In this document: piece by piece, positions 1 to 8,485 of the stretch
Numbering within the stretch: position 1 is the first letter of the stretch
How the letters are laid out: each line of letters starts with the position of its first letter
From: an uncultured Prochlorococcus sp.
Lineage (GTDB): Bacteria > Cyanobacteriota > Cyanobacteriia > PCC-6307 > Cyanobiaceae
DNA length: 34,540 bases
NCBI RefSeq assembly: GCF_902536725.1
Contig: NZ_CACAYO010000013.1
Coordinates: 1-34,540, forward strand
Direction: 5' to 3'
Made by a program: the position numbers and the translations under genes
Notes under the pieces: generated by a model
Told to the model about the DNA's origin: nothing
The model's database searches: none
What the model saw: only the letters and a program-made list of their open reading frames with translations

Positions 1-2144
1 ATATTGAAATTTGTTCCAAGGGAGGTGTAATTTTATCTTCTGATTTATTAGAAATAGCGAAAACAATTGCTGCAGCAAGAAATTTAAAAAAAATCTCATT
101 AGATTTTGAACATAGGCCCTTTATTTCATCATTTACAAAAAATTTAATTGACCATCAGAATATCGAGACGATTTTTAAAAAAGGTATTGAATCTAATGGA
201 AGGATTTCAGACAATGCTAGTAATGAACTAACTATTCTTAGAAAAGAATTATTATCTAAGAAACTTGAAAGAAAAATATTAGTTGAGAAATTTATTCAAA
301 AGAATTTAGCTTATTTGCAAGATACTACTATTGGTGATCGATATGGTAGGCCTGTTTTAGCAATAAAAGTTAATTATGTAGATAAATTTAAAGGCATAAT
401 TCATGACTCTTCATCTTCAGGTAATACAGCATATTTTGAGCCTGAAAGTGTTGTAAATAAAGGTAATAAGATTGCTTCTTTAGAGGCTAGGATTACAGCA
501 GAAGAATTTAAATTACTTAAGAAATGGTCCCAAGTTGTTAGTGATAATTCAGAAAATCTTATTGAAATGGCATCCATTTTATTGAGATTAGAAAATGCTT
601 TAACTCGTTCAAGATATTCGAAATGGATTGGAGGCAAAACTCCTAAGTTTGAGAAAAATCCTATTATTTCTTTAATTGGTTTTTCTCATCCGTTATTGAT
701 TTGGGAACACAAGAAAAAAGGAGCCCCTCCACCAGTGGCTGTCGATTTTCATATAAATAAAAATATTAAGGTTGTAGCTATTACAGGTCCAAATACTGGA
801 GGTAAAACGGCAGCTTTAAAAGGCTTGGGTTTGTCTTTACTTATGGCTAGAGCAGGATTATTGATACCCTCAACTAATAATCCTATTATCCCCTTTTGCC
901 CAAATATATATGTGGATATAGGAGATAATCAATCATTAGAAGAAAATTTATCTACCTTCAGTGGTCATATATCTCGCATAAAAGAGATATTAGATTCACT
1001 TGATAATAAGAAAGGATTATCAGTTGTATTGTTAGATGAGATTGGATCAGGTACAGATCCTATTGAAGGAAGTGCCCTTGCGATGGCCTTATTAAAGGAA
1101 TTTGCAAATAAATCTGATATCACTTTGGCAACTACACATTATGGAGATATTAAGGCTCTAAAATATAAAGATTCAAGATTTGAAAACGTATCAGTTGCCT
1201 TTGATGAGGATTCTTTGAAGCCAAAATATATACTCAACTGGGGAATTCCCGGGAGAAGTAATGCTTTATCAATCTCAAAGAGAATTGGTCTAAATGAAAG
1301 CATACTCAATGAAGCTGAAAATTATTTAAAGCCAAAAGAAGTTGATAGTATTAACAGTATTATTAAAGGACTTGAGGAAGAGAGGATTAAACAACAAAAT
1401 TCTGCAGAAGAGGCTGCAGAACTGATTGCAAGGACTGAAATATTACATGATGAACTGCAAAGAAATTATGAATATCAAAAAATAAATGCTGAAAAAATCC
1501 AGGAAATTGAAAGAGCTAAATTATCAGAACATATTGTATCCGCTAAAAAAGAGGTAATAGATTTGATTAAAAAATTAAGAGATAAGAATGTTAATGGTGA
1601 GGATACGAGAATTATTGGAAAAAGATTAAAAGAAATCGAGACGGAACATTTGACCCAAAAAAAATTTGAAAAGTCAATATCATGGAATCCTCAGGTAGGC
1701 GATTTTGTAAAAATTAAGAGTCTAAATAGTACGGCACAAATTGTAGATTTAGATAAAAAAGGTGGTTTTTATGAAGTTAAATGTGGTTCATTCAGAAGTA
1801 CACTATCTGTAGATGACTTTGAAGGTATTAATGGAGAAAAGCCTAATTTCAAAGGGTCAAAAATTGAGATCAAGTCTACAAGAAAAGATTTTTCTTTTTC
1901 TAAAATTAGAACGAGTAAAAATACAATTGACGTAAGAGGGTTAAGAGTTTATGAAGCAGAAATAATTATTGAGGAGAAAATTAGAAAATTTCATGGACCG
2001 CTATGGATTGTTCATGGAATTGGCACAGGGAAATTAAAAAAAGGACTAAGAAATTGGTTATCAGGTTTAAATTATGTTGATAAAATTGAAGATGCAGCCA
2101 ATAACGAGGGTGGACCTGGTTGCAGTATTGCGTGGATAAAATAA
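1..2144 (+). CDS. mutS2: MutS2 family ATPase/endonuclease, 5' end outside the window
   Basis: The frame is open from base 3 to the stop at 2142-2144, giving about 713 visible residues. MutS2 proteins are usually near 780-800 aa, so only the far N-terminus is missing; the TTG at 315 is internal. Visible parts are a MutS core, a Walker A GPNTGGKT (nt 786-809), a Walker B LLDEIGSGTDP (around nt 1030-1060), a long charged coiled coil (around nt 1330-1680) and a C-terminal Smr domain with DVRGL and HGIGTGKL (around nt 1930-2040). Known role of the family: binding branched DNA or collided ribosomes and suppressing recombination, not classical mismatch repair. It lies 39 bp upstream of obg on the same strand and may be co-transcribed with it. 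The family call is firm; the biological role here is inferred. Confidence 0.93.
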   Translation, partial: IEICSKGGVILSSDLLEIAKTIAAARNLKKISLDFEHRPFISSFTKNLIDHQNIETIFKKGIESNGRISDNASNELTILRKELLSKKLERKILVEKFIQKNLAYLQDTTIGDRYGRPVLAIKVNYVDKFKGIIHDSSSSGNTAYFEPESVVNKGNKIASLEARITAEEFKLLKKWSQVVSDNSENLIEMASILLRLENALTRSRYSKWIGGKTPKFEKNPIISLIGFSHPLLIWEHKKKGAPPPVAVDFHINKNIKVVAITGPNTGGKTAALKGLGLSLLMARAGLLIPSTNNPIIPFCPNIYVDIGDNQSLEENLSTFSGHISRIKEILDSLDNKKGLSVVLLDEIGSGTDPIEGSALAMALLKEFANKSDITLATTHYGDIKALKYKDSRFENVSVAFDEDSLKPKYILNWGIPGRSNALSISKRIGLNESILNEAENYLKPKEVDSINSIIKGLEEERIKQQNSAEEAAELIARTEILHDELQRNYEYQKINAEKIQEIERAKLSEHIVSAKKEVIDLIKKLRDKNVNGEDTRIIGKRLKEIETEHLTQKKFEKSISWNPQVGDFVKIKSLNSTAQIVDLDKKGGFYEVKCGSFRSTLSVDDFEGINGEKPNFKGSKIEIKSTRKDFSFSKIRTSKNTIDVRGLRVYEAEIIIEEKIRKFHGPLWIVHGIGTGKLKKGLRNWLSGLNYVDKIEDAANNEGGPGCSIAWIK

Positions 2145-2183
2145 AATTTAAAATACCTAGAAACAATTAAATAAGCTTATTAA

Positions 2184-3167
2184 GTGCAATTTATTGATCA
2201 AGCAAACATTATTCTTAAAGCTGGAAAAGGTGGAAATGGAATAGTTTCATTTAGAAGAGAAAAATTCGTACCTGCTGGAGGACCTTCGGGGGGAAATGGC
2301 GGGAGAGGGGGTTCAGTTATTTTGATGGCTGATAATAATCTTCAAACATTATTAGATTTCAAATTTAAACGTGAAATAATTGCTGAAGATGGATGCAAAG
2401 GAGGTCCTAGTAAGAGATCAGGTGCTTCAGGTGAGGATACAATCCTTAAAGTTCCCTGCGGTACAGAAATAAGGGATATTAAAACCGGCATTATTTTAGG
2501 AGATTTAACAAAAGATAAGCAGAGTTTAACTATTGCTATTGGCGGAAGAGGTGGACATGGTAATGCTTACTATTTAAGTAATCAAAATAGAGCCCCAGAA
2601 TCATTCACTGAAGGAAAAGATGGTGAGATATGGGAGGTTCAATTAGAACTAAAACTTCTTGCTGAGGTTGGGATTATAGGCCTTCCAAATGCTGGGAAAA
2701 GTACTTTGATTTCTGTTTTGTCATCTGCCCGTCCAAAAATTGCAAATTATCCTTTCACAACTCTAATACCCAACTTAGGTGTAGTAAGAAAAATCGATGG
2801 GAATGGTTGCCTTTTTGCGGATATTCCTGGATTAATATCAGGGGCAGCTGATGGAGTAGGTTTGGGGCATGATTTTTTAAGGCACATCCAAAGAACGAAG
2901 ATACTTGTTCACTTAATTGATGCAATGGCAGAAAATCCTTTACATGATTTTGAAATAATTGAGCAGGAATTAAAAAAATATGGGAAAGGTCTTCTAGATA
3001 AAGAGAGGATAATAGTATTGAATAAAATGGAGCTGGTAGATGATGATTATTTGAAAATAATTTCAAAAAAGTTAGAAGATTTATCTAAAAAGAAAGTTTT
3101 ATTAATTTCTTCATCTTTAAAAAAAGGTTTATCGTCACTGCTTTCTGAAGTGTGGAAAAGGATATAA
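2184..3167 (+). CDS. obg: Obg/CgtA GTPase
   Basis: The protein has 327 aa and starts with GTG at 2184. The N-terminal glycine-rich Obg fold (about residues 1-158) is followed by a G domain: P-loop GLPNAGKS (166-173), switch II DIPGL (213-217) and NKME near residue 280. The C-terminal OCT domain found in some bacterial Obg proteins is absent; the protein ends with the G domain. Family knowledge: Obg binds the large ribosomal subunit and links ribosome maturation to (p)ppGpp and growth. It follows mutS2 by 39 bp. The GTG is chosen because the family begins MxFIDxAxI and no earlier start fits. Confidence 0.96.
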   Translation: MQFIDQANIILKAGKGGNGIVSFRREKFVPAGGPSGGNGGRGGSVILMADNNLQTLLDFKFKREIIAEDGCKGGPSKRSGASGEDTILKVPCGTEIRDIKTGIILGDLTKDKQSLTIAIGGRGGHGNAYYLSNQNRAPESFTEGKDGEIWEVQLELKLLAEVGIIGLPNAGKSTLISVLSSARPKIANYPFTTLIPNLGVVRKIDGNGCLFADIPGLISGAADGVGLGHDFLRHIQRTKILVHLIDAMAENPLHDFEIIEQELKKYGKGLLDKERIIVLNKMELVDDDYLKIISKKLEDLSKKKVLLISSSLKKGLSSLLSEVWKRI

Positions 3168-3255
3168 TTTAAATTAAAAATTTTTTTATAAAAAAATATA
3201 CTTGATTTAATAATGAAAATTAGTCATAAATAAGATACTTCTTTTAAAAAAAAAT

Positions 3256-3438
3256 ATGAATTTCTATACATGCTTTGATCAACAAGGAAAAATAATAGCT
3301 AGATGTCAAACCATCCAGGATATTGAGGTTTTGAAGAAAATGGGAAGACCAATTGTAGAAGTTAAGGAAATGAAAAATGAGGAGTCGGTTGTTTGTTCGC
3401 TTACAGGAAGTCCATCCGACTTTAATAGAGATTACTAA
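3256..3438 (+). CDS. Conserved small protein of unknown function (60 aa)
   Basis: I do not recognise a family. The 60-aa product has an ATG after an A-rich tract with no clear Shine-Dalgarno. It begins like a small beta/alpha unit (NFYTCFDQQGKIIARC), has a charged middle and ends SPSDFNRDY. It carries three cysteines and no membrane segment or signal peptide. It lies between obg and a strong terminator, so it may end the mutS2-obg transcript or have its own promoter in the 88-bp A/T-rich gap. A possible promoter is TTGATT at 3202-3207 and CATAAA at 3225-3230, spacer 17. Coding is supported by the clean frame ending just before the terminator. Function is unknown. Confidence 0.7.
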   Translation: MNFYTCFDQQGKIIARCQTIQDIEVLKKMGRPIVEVKEMKNEESVVCSLTGSPSDFNRDY

Positions 3439-3452
3439 AGGATTTAACAAAT

Positions 3453-3481
3453 AAAAAAAGGGCTTTTAGAGCCCTTTTTTA
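3453..3481. terminator. Bidirectional rho-independent terminator
   Basis: The stem GGGCT (3460-3464) / AGCCC (3470-3474) has a 5-base loop and is extended by an A-run on the left and a T-run on the right. It therefore works on both strands. It separates the rightward 60-aa gene from leftward cp12. Confidence 0.85.
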
Positions 3482-3505
3482 TTGTGAATATCTATAAGAA
3501 TAAAC

Positions 3506-3724
3506 TTAATCATCATAAACAAGACATTCCGGTTCATCCGGGTTGGCATCACAGAATAGTTCCAAAGCATTAGGGTCATGCTTATCATCTGGATGATGAT
3601 CCTTATATTCTTCGAGTTCTTTTAGCTCTTCAGTTAAATGTCTGACCTTTGGAAGATTGCCCTCTGCTTTTGCAGATTCGATTTCCGATTGATCTTTTTG
3701 GATGTGTTCGTCAATGGATTTCAT
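3506..3724 (-). CDS. cp12: CP12, redox-regulated linker of GAPDH and phosphoribulokinase
   Basis: The protein has 72 aa. Its end, CDANPDEPECLVYDD, is the conserved CP12 C-terminal tail that docks into GAPDH, with the redox cysteine pair C-x8-C. The middle is a charged helix (LTEELKELEEY) in the place of the usual AWD-VEEL core. No cysteine occurs before the C-terminal pair, so the N-terminal redox pair that many CP12 proteins use to bind phosphoribulokinase is missing. Known role: in the dark, oxidised CP12 assembles GAPDH and PRK into an inactive complex and slows the Calvin cycle. The gene faces obg across a shared terminator and appears monocistronic. Confidence 0.9.
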   Translation of the reverse strand: MKSIDEHIQKDQSEIESAKAEGNLPKVRHLTEELKELEEYKDHHPDDKHDPNALELFCDANPDEPECLVYDD

Positions 3725-3842
3725 TTTAAGCTTTTCGTACTTTAGTAGACATACATAACATAGTTAATTTCTAATAAAATTGCATTATCTATAAACTAAA
3801 TAAGTGTTCATTACAACATCATTTTTTTTTCGAAATTGATTT

Positions 3843-4796
3843 TTATATTTTTTCGGACTCTAATCTAATTATTTCTTCTAGCGAAGGTAAAACTGGGATT
3901 AGTTGATTTGGGTTTAAAGGGAATAAAGCTTTGTAGTAATCTTTTTTCCATTCACTATCGAAGCATGTCCTACTTACATTAGATAATTTAAAGAATTTTA
4001 ATCTCCATTCAATAATCTTTTCAAAACTTGATAGTTCTTGTTCAGTACATTTGAAAAGTTTGCTATAAATCAATTCCCATCTTATAAGCGTTGGAAAAAG
4101 GTAAATATCTGCGTATGTTAGCTCTTCTCCAAATATCCAGTCTCCTTTATTTTTCTGTATTAAATTTTCAATTTCATTTATAGCTGCGAAAAGATTTTGA
4201 CTTGCTTTTTTATAAGCTGACTGATTTCTGGCGAAACCACATTTATATACGCCATCATTAATACTGTTATTAACTAAATCTAAAAATTTTTGATTACAGT
4301 CTTTAATAGTTAATATCTGATATTTTGTTTGAATTTTTATTGAATTGAGTAGTCTCATAATCTGTGAACTTTCATTAGACAAAATATTTAGTTCATCATT
4401 TTCAAAGCTAATTAGAAGAGGTAATGTCGCTCTAAAAATAATTTTTTTATTAGCTTTTTTGTAAAGGTCTGAAAGTCTAATACATCCTTTAATCTTTGTA
4501 TTGAAAATCCATTCGCCATGCTCAATATCTGCTTTTAAAAAAATAACTTTTACTTTTTTAGATAGATGTTTTATTTCGTGGATGAGTAAAGTTCTTTGAC
4601 ACCATGGACAAGATTTCCCTACCAATAAATAAATTTGTCCACTTTCATTATTAATATCGTATTCACTATTAATTTTTATTCCTTTAGGCCTTTTATAATT
4701 ACCATGTAAATCTGATGGCGCGAAGCCATTCATTAGTTGGGTCCAAAACCAAAACCAGAGTTTTCTGGAGGCCTTTATAAGGTATTTATTTCGCAT
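3843..4796 (-). CDS. Glutathione S-transferase-like protein (Xi/Omega-type, Ecm4/YqjG-related)
   Basis: The protein has 317 aa. A thioredoxin-like N-terminal half contains CPWCQRTLL (C63, C66), matching the catalytic cysteine motif of Omega/Xi GSTs; the best-known Xi members have CPWA at this place. The all-helical GST C-terminal domain is seen in residues of the type GDWIFGEELTYADIYLFPTLIRWE. Family knowledge: Xi GSTs reduce glutathionyl-hydroquinones and related adducts. The exact substrate here is unknown. It is divergent from the aspartoacylase-like gene, with only 23 bp between the two start codons, so the promoters must overlap or extend into the genes. The GST fold is firm; the subclass is less so. 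Confidence 0.78.
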   Translation of the reverse strand: MRNKYLIKASRKLWFWFWTQLMNGFAPSDLHGNYKRPKGIKINSEYDINNESGQIYLLVGKSCPWCQRTLLIHEIKHLSKKVKVIFLKADIEHGEWIFNTKIKGCIRLSDLYKKANKKIIFRATLPLLISFENDELNILSNESSQIMRLLNSIKIQTKYQILTIKDCNQKFLDLVNNSINDGVYKCGFARNQSAYKKASQNLFAAINEIENLIQKNKGDWIFGEELTYADIYLFPTLIRWELIYSKLFKCTEQELSSFEKIIEWRLKFFKLSNVSRTCFDSEWKKDYYKALFPLNPNQLIPVLPSLEEIIRLESEKI

Positions 4797-4819
4797 GAAA
4801 TTTTATTTTTAAAGAAAAA

Positions 4820-5725
4820 ATGACAGTTCAAAGAATACTTATCGTTTCAGGCACCCATGGGAATGAAATTAATCCTGTGTGGGCGGTTAAGCAATTTAAT
4901 AGAAAGGAAAATAGGTTACATTATGGTATTGAGTATGAGTACATCATAGGAAATCCTGTTGCCTATGAAAAAGGGTGCAGATATATAGATGTAGATTTAA
5001 ATAGATCTTTTAAAGATAGTGAAAATTTTGATCAACACAAGAATAGCTTTTATGAGACTAATAGAGCTAATTTTTTAGTAGATAAATTTGGAGTTGAGGG
5101 ATCTAAACCCTGTCAAATTGCGATCGATTTGCATACTACGACTGCAAATATGGGAACAAGCATTGTTTTGTATGGGAGGAGATTCAAAGATTTTTGTTTA
5201 GCTGCATTGCTGCAGAACAAATTTGGATTGCCTATTTATCTGCATGAAAAAGATAAAGTCCAAACAGGCTTTCTTGTAGAAGCCTGGCCATGTGGTTTAG
5301 TTATAGAAATAGGAGCTGTAGCACAAAATTTTTATGATCCCAAAATCATAGATAGATTTTCTCTAATAATTAGCTCCCTAAGAGAAGAGATAGATAAATT
5401 AAAAAACGACCTTATAGAACTTCCAAAGGAATTAGTTGTTCACGTTCATCAAGGGAGTATAGATTATCCAAGAAATGAAAAAGGAGATATTGATGGCTTA
5501 ATTCATCCTGAGAGAATAAACCAAGATTGGAAAATGATTAAAAAAGGGGATCCATTATTTCTGGATAGCCAAGGAATAATTCACAAATATGATCGAGACC
5601 AATTGATTTGGCCTGTTTTTATTGGAGAAGCGGCTTATAAGGAAAAAAAAATTGCCATGAGCTACACAAAAAAAGAAGTGATTTGTTCCAAAAAACAATG
5701 GGTTCAAGAGTTTGAAAGTCTTTAA
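4820..5725 (+). CDS. Aspartoacylase-like zinc deacylase
   Basis: The protein has 301 aa and belongs to the AspA/AstE branch of zinc carboxypeptidase-like enzymes. Zinc ligands are visible in GTHGNE (H13, E16) and DLHTTT (H105); the substrate-binding DLNRSF lies at 59-64, and VIEIGAV carries the probable catalytic E163. The C-terminal part is the beta domain typical of aspartoacylases. Known reaction of the family: hydrolysis of N-acetyl-L-aspartate (or another N-acyl amino acid) to acetate and the amino acid. Prochlorococcus genomes carry such genes, but the natural substrate is not clear. It starts 23 bp from the divergent GST-like gene. Confidence 0.82.
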   Translation: MTVQRILIVSGTHGNEINPVWAVKQFNRKENRLHYGIEYEYIIGNPVAYEKGCRYIDVDLNRSFKDSENFDQHKNSFYETNRANFLVDKFGVEGSKPCQIAIDLHTTTANMGTSIVLYGRRFKDFCLAALLQNKFGLPIYLHEKDKVQTGFLVEAWPCGLVIEIGAVAQNFYDPKIIDRFSLIISSLREEIDKLKNDLIELPKELVVHVHQGSIDYPRNEKGDIDGLIHPERINQDWKMIKKGDPLFLDSQGIIHKYDRDQLIWPVFIGEAAYKEKKIAMSYTKKEVICSKKQWVQEFESL

Positions 5726-5843
5726 ATTAAGAAACCGGAACAATAAATCTCTTATAACTAATAAGGATTTTTTATTTAATAGATAAGTTTATTTAATATT
5801 CAATACTTTTATTTTTTTTTCTAAACTCTTAAATCTTAAAAAC

Positions 5844-5972
5844 CTAAATTCTTTCACTCCAATAAATTACAGCTCCAAAAGCCTCTAATTGCAGTCTTCT
5901 ATGCTTAGCCTCGCTTAGGGAAACTACTTCTCTAGATCTTTTTCCGTTAAGAAGCCATTCGATTATTACCAA
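5844..5972 (-). CDS. Small protein of unknown function upstream of psbA (42 aa)
   Basis: This short leftward frame lies in the 436-bp gap between the aspartoacylase gene and psbA. It starts at TTG 5972-5970, preceded by a GAGGA Shine-Dalgarno six bases upstream, and stops at 5844-5846. An in-frame stop four codons upstream fixes the start. The product begins VIIEWLLNGKRSREV, has a basic middle (EAKHRRLQLE) and ends AVIYWSERI. It has the look of a small soluble beta-alpha-beta unit, with no membrane segment. The ribosome-binding site and the non-random composition argue that it is real. I cannot name a family. It is divergent from psbA. Confidence 0.62.
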   Translation of the reverse strand: MVIIEWLLNGKRSREVVSLSEAKHRRLQLEAFGAVIYWSERI

Positions 5973-6062
5973 GTTAAATCCTCAATAACAAAGAAAATCT
6001 TAAGACATGGAGGTTCTTTTCTACTATTTTCCAGAAAATAAGTTTACTTAAAGAAAAAAATA

Positions 6063-6161
6063 TTTACACATTTTTAGCGATTTTGGTCTAAAATCTTCGG
6101 AGCGGGATTTTTTTCCGTTTTTATTTACACGTCTCACTTCAGAGACATATTTTACGAACTC
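6063..6161 (+). promoter_or_regulatory. Probable psbA promoter and 5' leader
   Basis: A -10-like TAAAAT lies at 6089-6094, with a weak TTTACA at 6063-6068 (20-base spacer, long). The leader holds a small hairpin GTCTC (6131-6135) / GAGAC (6142-6146) with a 6-base loop, 16 bases before the ATG. There is no strong Shine-Dalgarno just before the ATG. The -10 assignment is tentative. The hairpin is plain in the sequence; a role in translation or mRNA stability is inference. Confidence 0.4.
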
Positions 6162-7244
6162 ATGACAACTATTCAGCAGCAGCGTTCTTCGCTGTTAAAA
6201 GGTTGGCCACAGTTTTGTGAGTGGGTAACATCAACCAACAACAGAATTTATGTTGGTTGGTTCGGCGTCTTAATGATTCCATGCCTTCTTACAGCAGCGG
6301 CTTGCTTCATCGTTGCATTCATCGCAGCACCACCAGTAGACATCGACGGAATTAGAGAGCCAGTTGCTGGTTCATTCCTATACGGAAACAACATCATCTC
6401 AGGTGCAGTTGTTCCTTCATCTAATGCTATTGGTTTACACTTCTACCCAATTTGGGAAGCAGCAACTGTAGATGAGTGGTTATACAACGGTGGTCCTTAC
6501 CAGCTTGTAATTTTCCACTTCCTAATTGGTATCTCAGCATACATGGGAAGACAGTGGGAGCTTTCATACCGTTTAGGTATGCGTCCTTGGATCTGTGTTG
6601 CATATTCTGCACCAGTTTCTGCAGCTTTCGCAGTATTCCTTGTATACCCATTCGGTCAAGGTTCATTCTCTGACGGAATGCCTCTAGGTATCTCTGGAAC
6701 ATTCAACTTCATGTTTGTTTTCCAAGCAGAGCACAACATTCTTATGCACCCATTCCATATGGCTGGTGTTGCTGGTATGTTCGGAGGATCTTTATTCTCA
6801 GCTATGCATGGTTCACTTGTTACTTCATCTCTAATTAGAGAAACAACTGAGACAGAATCTCAGAACTATGGTTACAAGTTCGGACAAGAAGAAGAAACAT
6901 ATAACATCGTTGCAGCTCATGGCTACTTCGGTCGTTTGATCTTCCAATATGCTTCATTCAACAACAGCAGAAGTCTTCACTTCTTCCTAGCTGTATTCCC
7001 AGTTGTTTGTGTATGGTTAACTTCAATGGGTATCTGCACAATGGCATTTAACCTTAACGGTTTCAACTTCAACCAGTCAGTTGTTGATGCAAACGGTAAG
7101 ATTGTTCCTACATGGGGTGACGTTCTTAACAGAGCAAACCTAGGTATGGAAGTAATGCACGAGCGTAACGCTCACAACTTCCCACTTGATCTAGCAGCAG
7201 CTGAGTCTACAACAGTAGCTCTTTCAGCTCCAGCTATCGGTTAA
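6162..7244 (+). CDS. psbA: Photosystem II D1 protein
   Basis: The protein has 360 aa, full length, with five transmembrane helices. Numbering is shifted by +1 against the usual D1 scheme. Tyr-Z is Y162, the manganese ligand D170 is D171, E189/H190 are E190/H191, and the P680 ligand H198 is H199. The residue equivalent to position 130 is Q131 (GRQWELS), the form seen in low-light-type D1 of other cyanobacteria. The C-terminus HNFPLDLA is followed by the tail that CtpA removes. Role: with D2 it binds the photosystem II electron-transfer cofactors and the Mn4CaO5 cluster. Codon use differs from the neighbours: many C-ending codons (TTC, AAC, ATC), as expected for a very highly expressed gene. 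A strong terminator follows. Confidence 0.99.
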   Translation: MTTIQQQRSSLLKGWPQFCEWVTSTNNRIYVGWFGVLMIPCLLTAAACFIVAFIAAPPVDIDGIREPVAGSFLYGNNIISGAVVPSSNAIGLHFYPIWEAATVDEWLYNGGPYQLVIFHFLIGISAYMGRQWELSYRLGMRPWICVAYSAPVSAAFAVFLVYPFGQGSFSDGMPLGISGTFNFMFVFQAEHNILMHPFHMAGVAGMFGGSLFSAMHGSLVTSSLIRETTETESQNYGYKFGQEEETYNIVAAHGYFGRLIFQYASFNNSRSLHFFLAVFPVVCVWLTSMGICTMAFNLNGFNFNQSVVDANGKIVPTWGDVLNRANLGMEVMHERNAHNFPLDLAAAESTTVALSAPAIG

Positions 7245-7265
7245 GCTTAAAGTTCTTAAATTTAC

Positions 7266-7294
7266 AAGCCCCCTTTTTGGGGGCTTTTTTTTTG
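7266..7294 (+). terminator. Rho-independent terminator of psbA
   Basis: The stem AAGCCCCC (7266-7273) / GGGGGCTT (7279-7286) has a TTTTT loop and is followed by a T-run. It lies 22 bases after the psbA stop and is one of the most G+C-rich elements in the window. Confidence 0.93.
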
Positions 7295-7353
7295 TTTAAT
7301 TTTCAATTGGTTTCATATAATGTTTATATATAGATAAAACATTTGATATTTCT

Positions 7354-8451
7354 ATGGGTAGTAGTTTTGGAAAAATTTTTCGCGTTAGTACTTTTGGAGA
7401 ATCACATGGCGGTGCAGTAGGAGTTATCCTTGATGGATGTCCCCCTAAATTAAAAGTAGATATAAATCTGATACAAAATGAATTAGATAGGCGAAGGCCT
7501 GGCCAAAGTGACATTACAACACCCAGAAATGAAGAAGATAAAATTGAAATATTAAGTGGGATAAAGCAAGGTTTAACACTTGGAACTCCAATAGCGATGT
7601 TGGTAAGAAACAAGGATCAAAGACCAGGAGATTATGATAATTTGGAGCAAGTATTTAGACCTTCTCATGCAGATGGTACTTATCATCTGAAATATGGAAT
7701 TCAGGCAAGTTCTGGTGGTGGAAGAGCCTCTGCAAGAGAAACAATTGGAAGAGTAGCTGCTGGAGCTGTAGCTAAACAATTATTAAAACACTTCTGTAAC
7801 ACTGAAGTACTATCTTGGGTAAAGCGTATACATGATATTGATTCTGATATAAATAAAGAAAAGATTACTGTTAACATAATAGATTCTAATATTGTTAGAT
7901 GTCCAGATGAACAGGTATCAGCAGAAATGATAGAGAGAATTAAGCAATTAAAGCGTCAAGGAGACTCTTGTGGAGGTGTTATTGAATGTTTAGTTAGAAA
8001 TGTCCCATCTGGTCTTGGAATGCCTGTTTTTGATAAATTAGAAGCTGATTTAGCGAAGGCTTTGATGTCTTTGCCTGCCACGAAAGGCTTCGAAATAGGT
8101 TCAGGTTTCTCTGGAACTTATTTAAAAGGAAGCGAACATAATGATACTTTCATTAAATCTGATGATATTAGGAAGTTAAGAACAATATCTAATAATTCAG
8201 GCGGTATACAAGGAGGAATAAGTAATGGCGAAAATATAGAGATGAAGATAGCTTTTAAACCTACAGCAACTATTGGGAAAGAACAGAAAACAGTAAATGC
8301 TGAAGGAAATGAAGTTTTGATGAAAGCGAAAGGGAGACATGATCCATGCGTTCTACCAAGAGCAGTTCCTATGGTTGATGCTATGGTGGCTTTAGTACTC
8401 GCTGATCATTTACTGCTGAATCAAGCTCAATGTGGTTTAATCGATAATTAG
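7354..8451 (+). CDS. aroC: Chorismate synthase
   Basis: The protein has 365 aa, the usual length. Signatures are the N-terminal GESHG, the [10 protein letters not shown] motif near residue 130, and the C-terminal stretch with [14 protein letters not shown]. The enzyme converts 5-enolpyruvylshikimate-3-phosphate to chorismate, the last shared step to the aromatic amino acids, folate and quinones, and uses reduced FMN without net redox change. It starts about 110 bp after psbA, behind that gene's terminator, so it has its own promoter. It converges with the next gene, 34 bp away. Confidence 0.97.
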   Translation: MGSSFGKIFRVSTFGESHGGAVGVILDGCPPKLKVDINLIQNELDRRRPGQSDITTPRNEEDKIEILSGIKQGLTLGTPIAMLVRNKDQRPGDYDNLEQVFRPSHADGTYHLKYGIQASSGGGRASARETIGRVAAGAVAKQLLKHFCNTEVLSWVKRIHDIDSDINKEKITVNIIDSNIVRCPDEQVSAEMIERIKQLKRQGDSCGGVIECLVRNVPSGLGMPVFDKLEADLAKALMSLPATKGFEIGSGFSGTYLKGSEHNDTFIKSDDIRKLRTISNNSGGIQGGISNGENIEMKIAFKPTATIGKEQKTVNAEGNEVLMKAKGRHDPCVLPRAVPMVDAMVALVLADHLLLNQAQCGLIDN

Positions 8452-8485
8452 TAGTTTTGTTAAATTAATTATAATTATCTTTGAT

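Noticed and set aside
6162..7244. psbA as part of a prophage
   Set aside because: Neighbours are all host core genes, and no phage structural, integrase or att-like sequence is seen.
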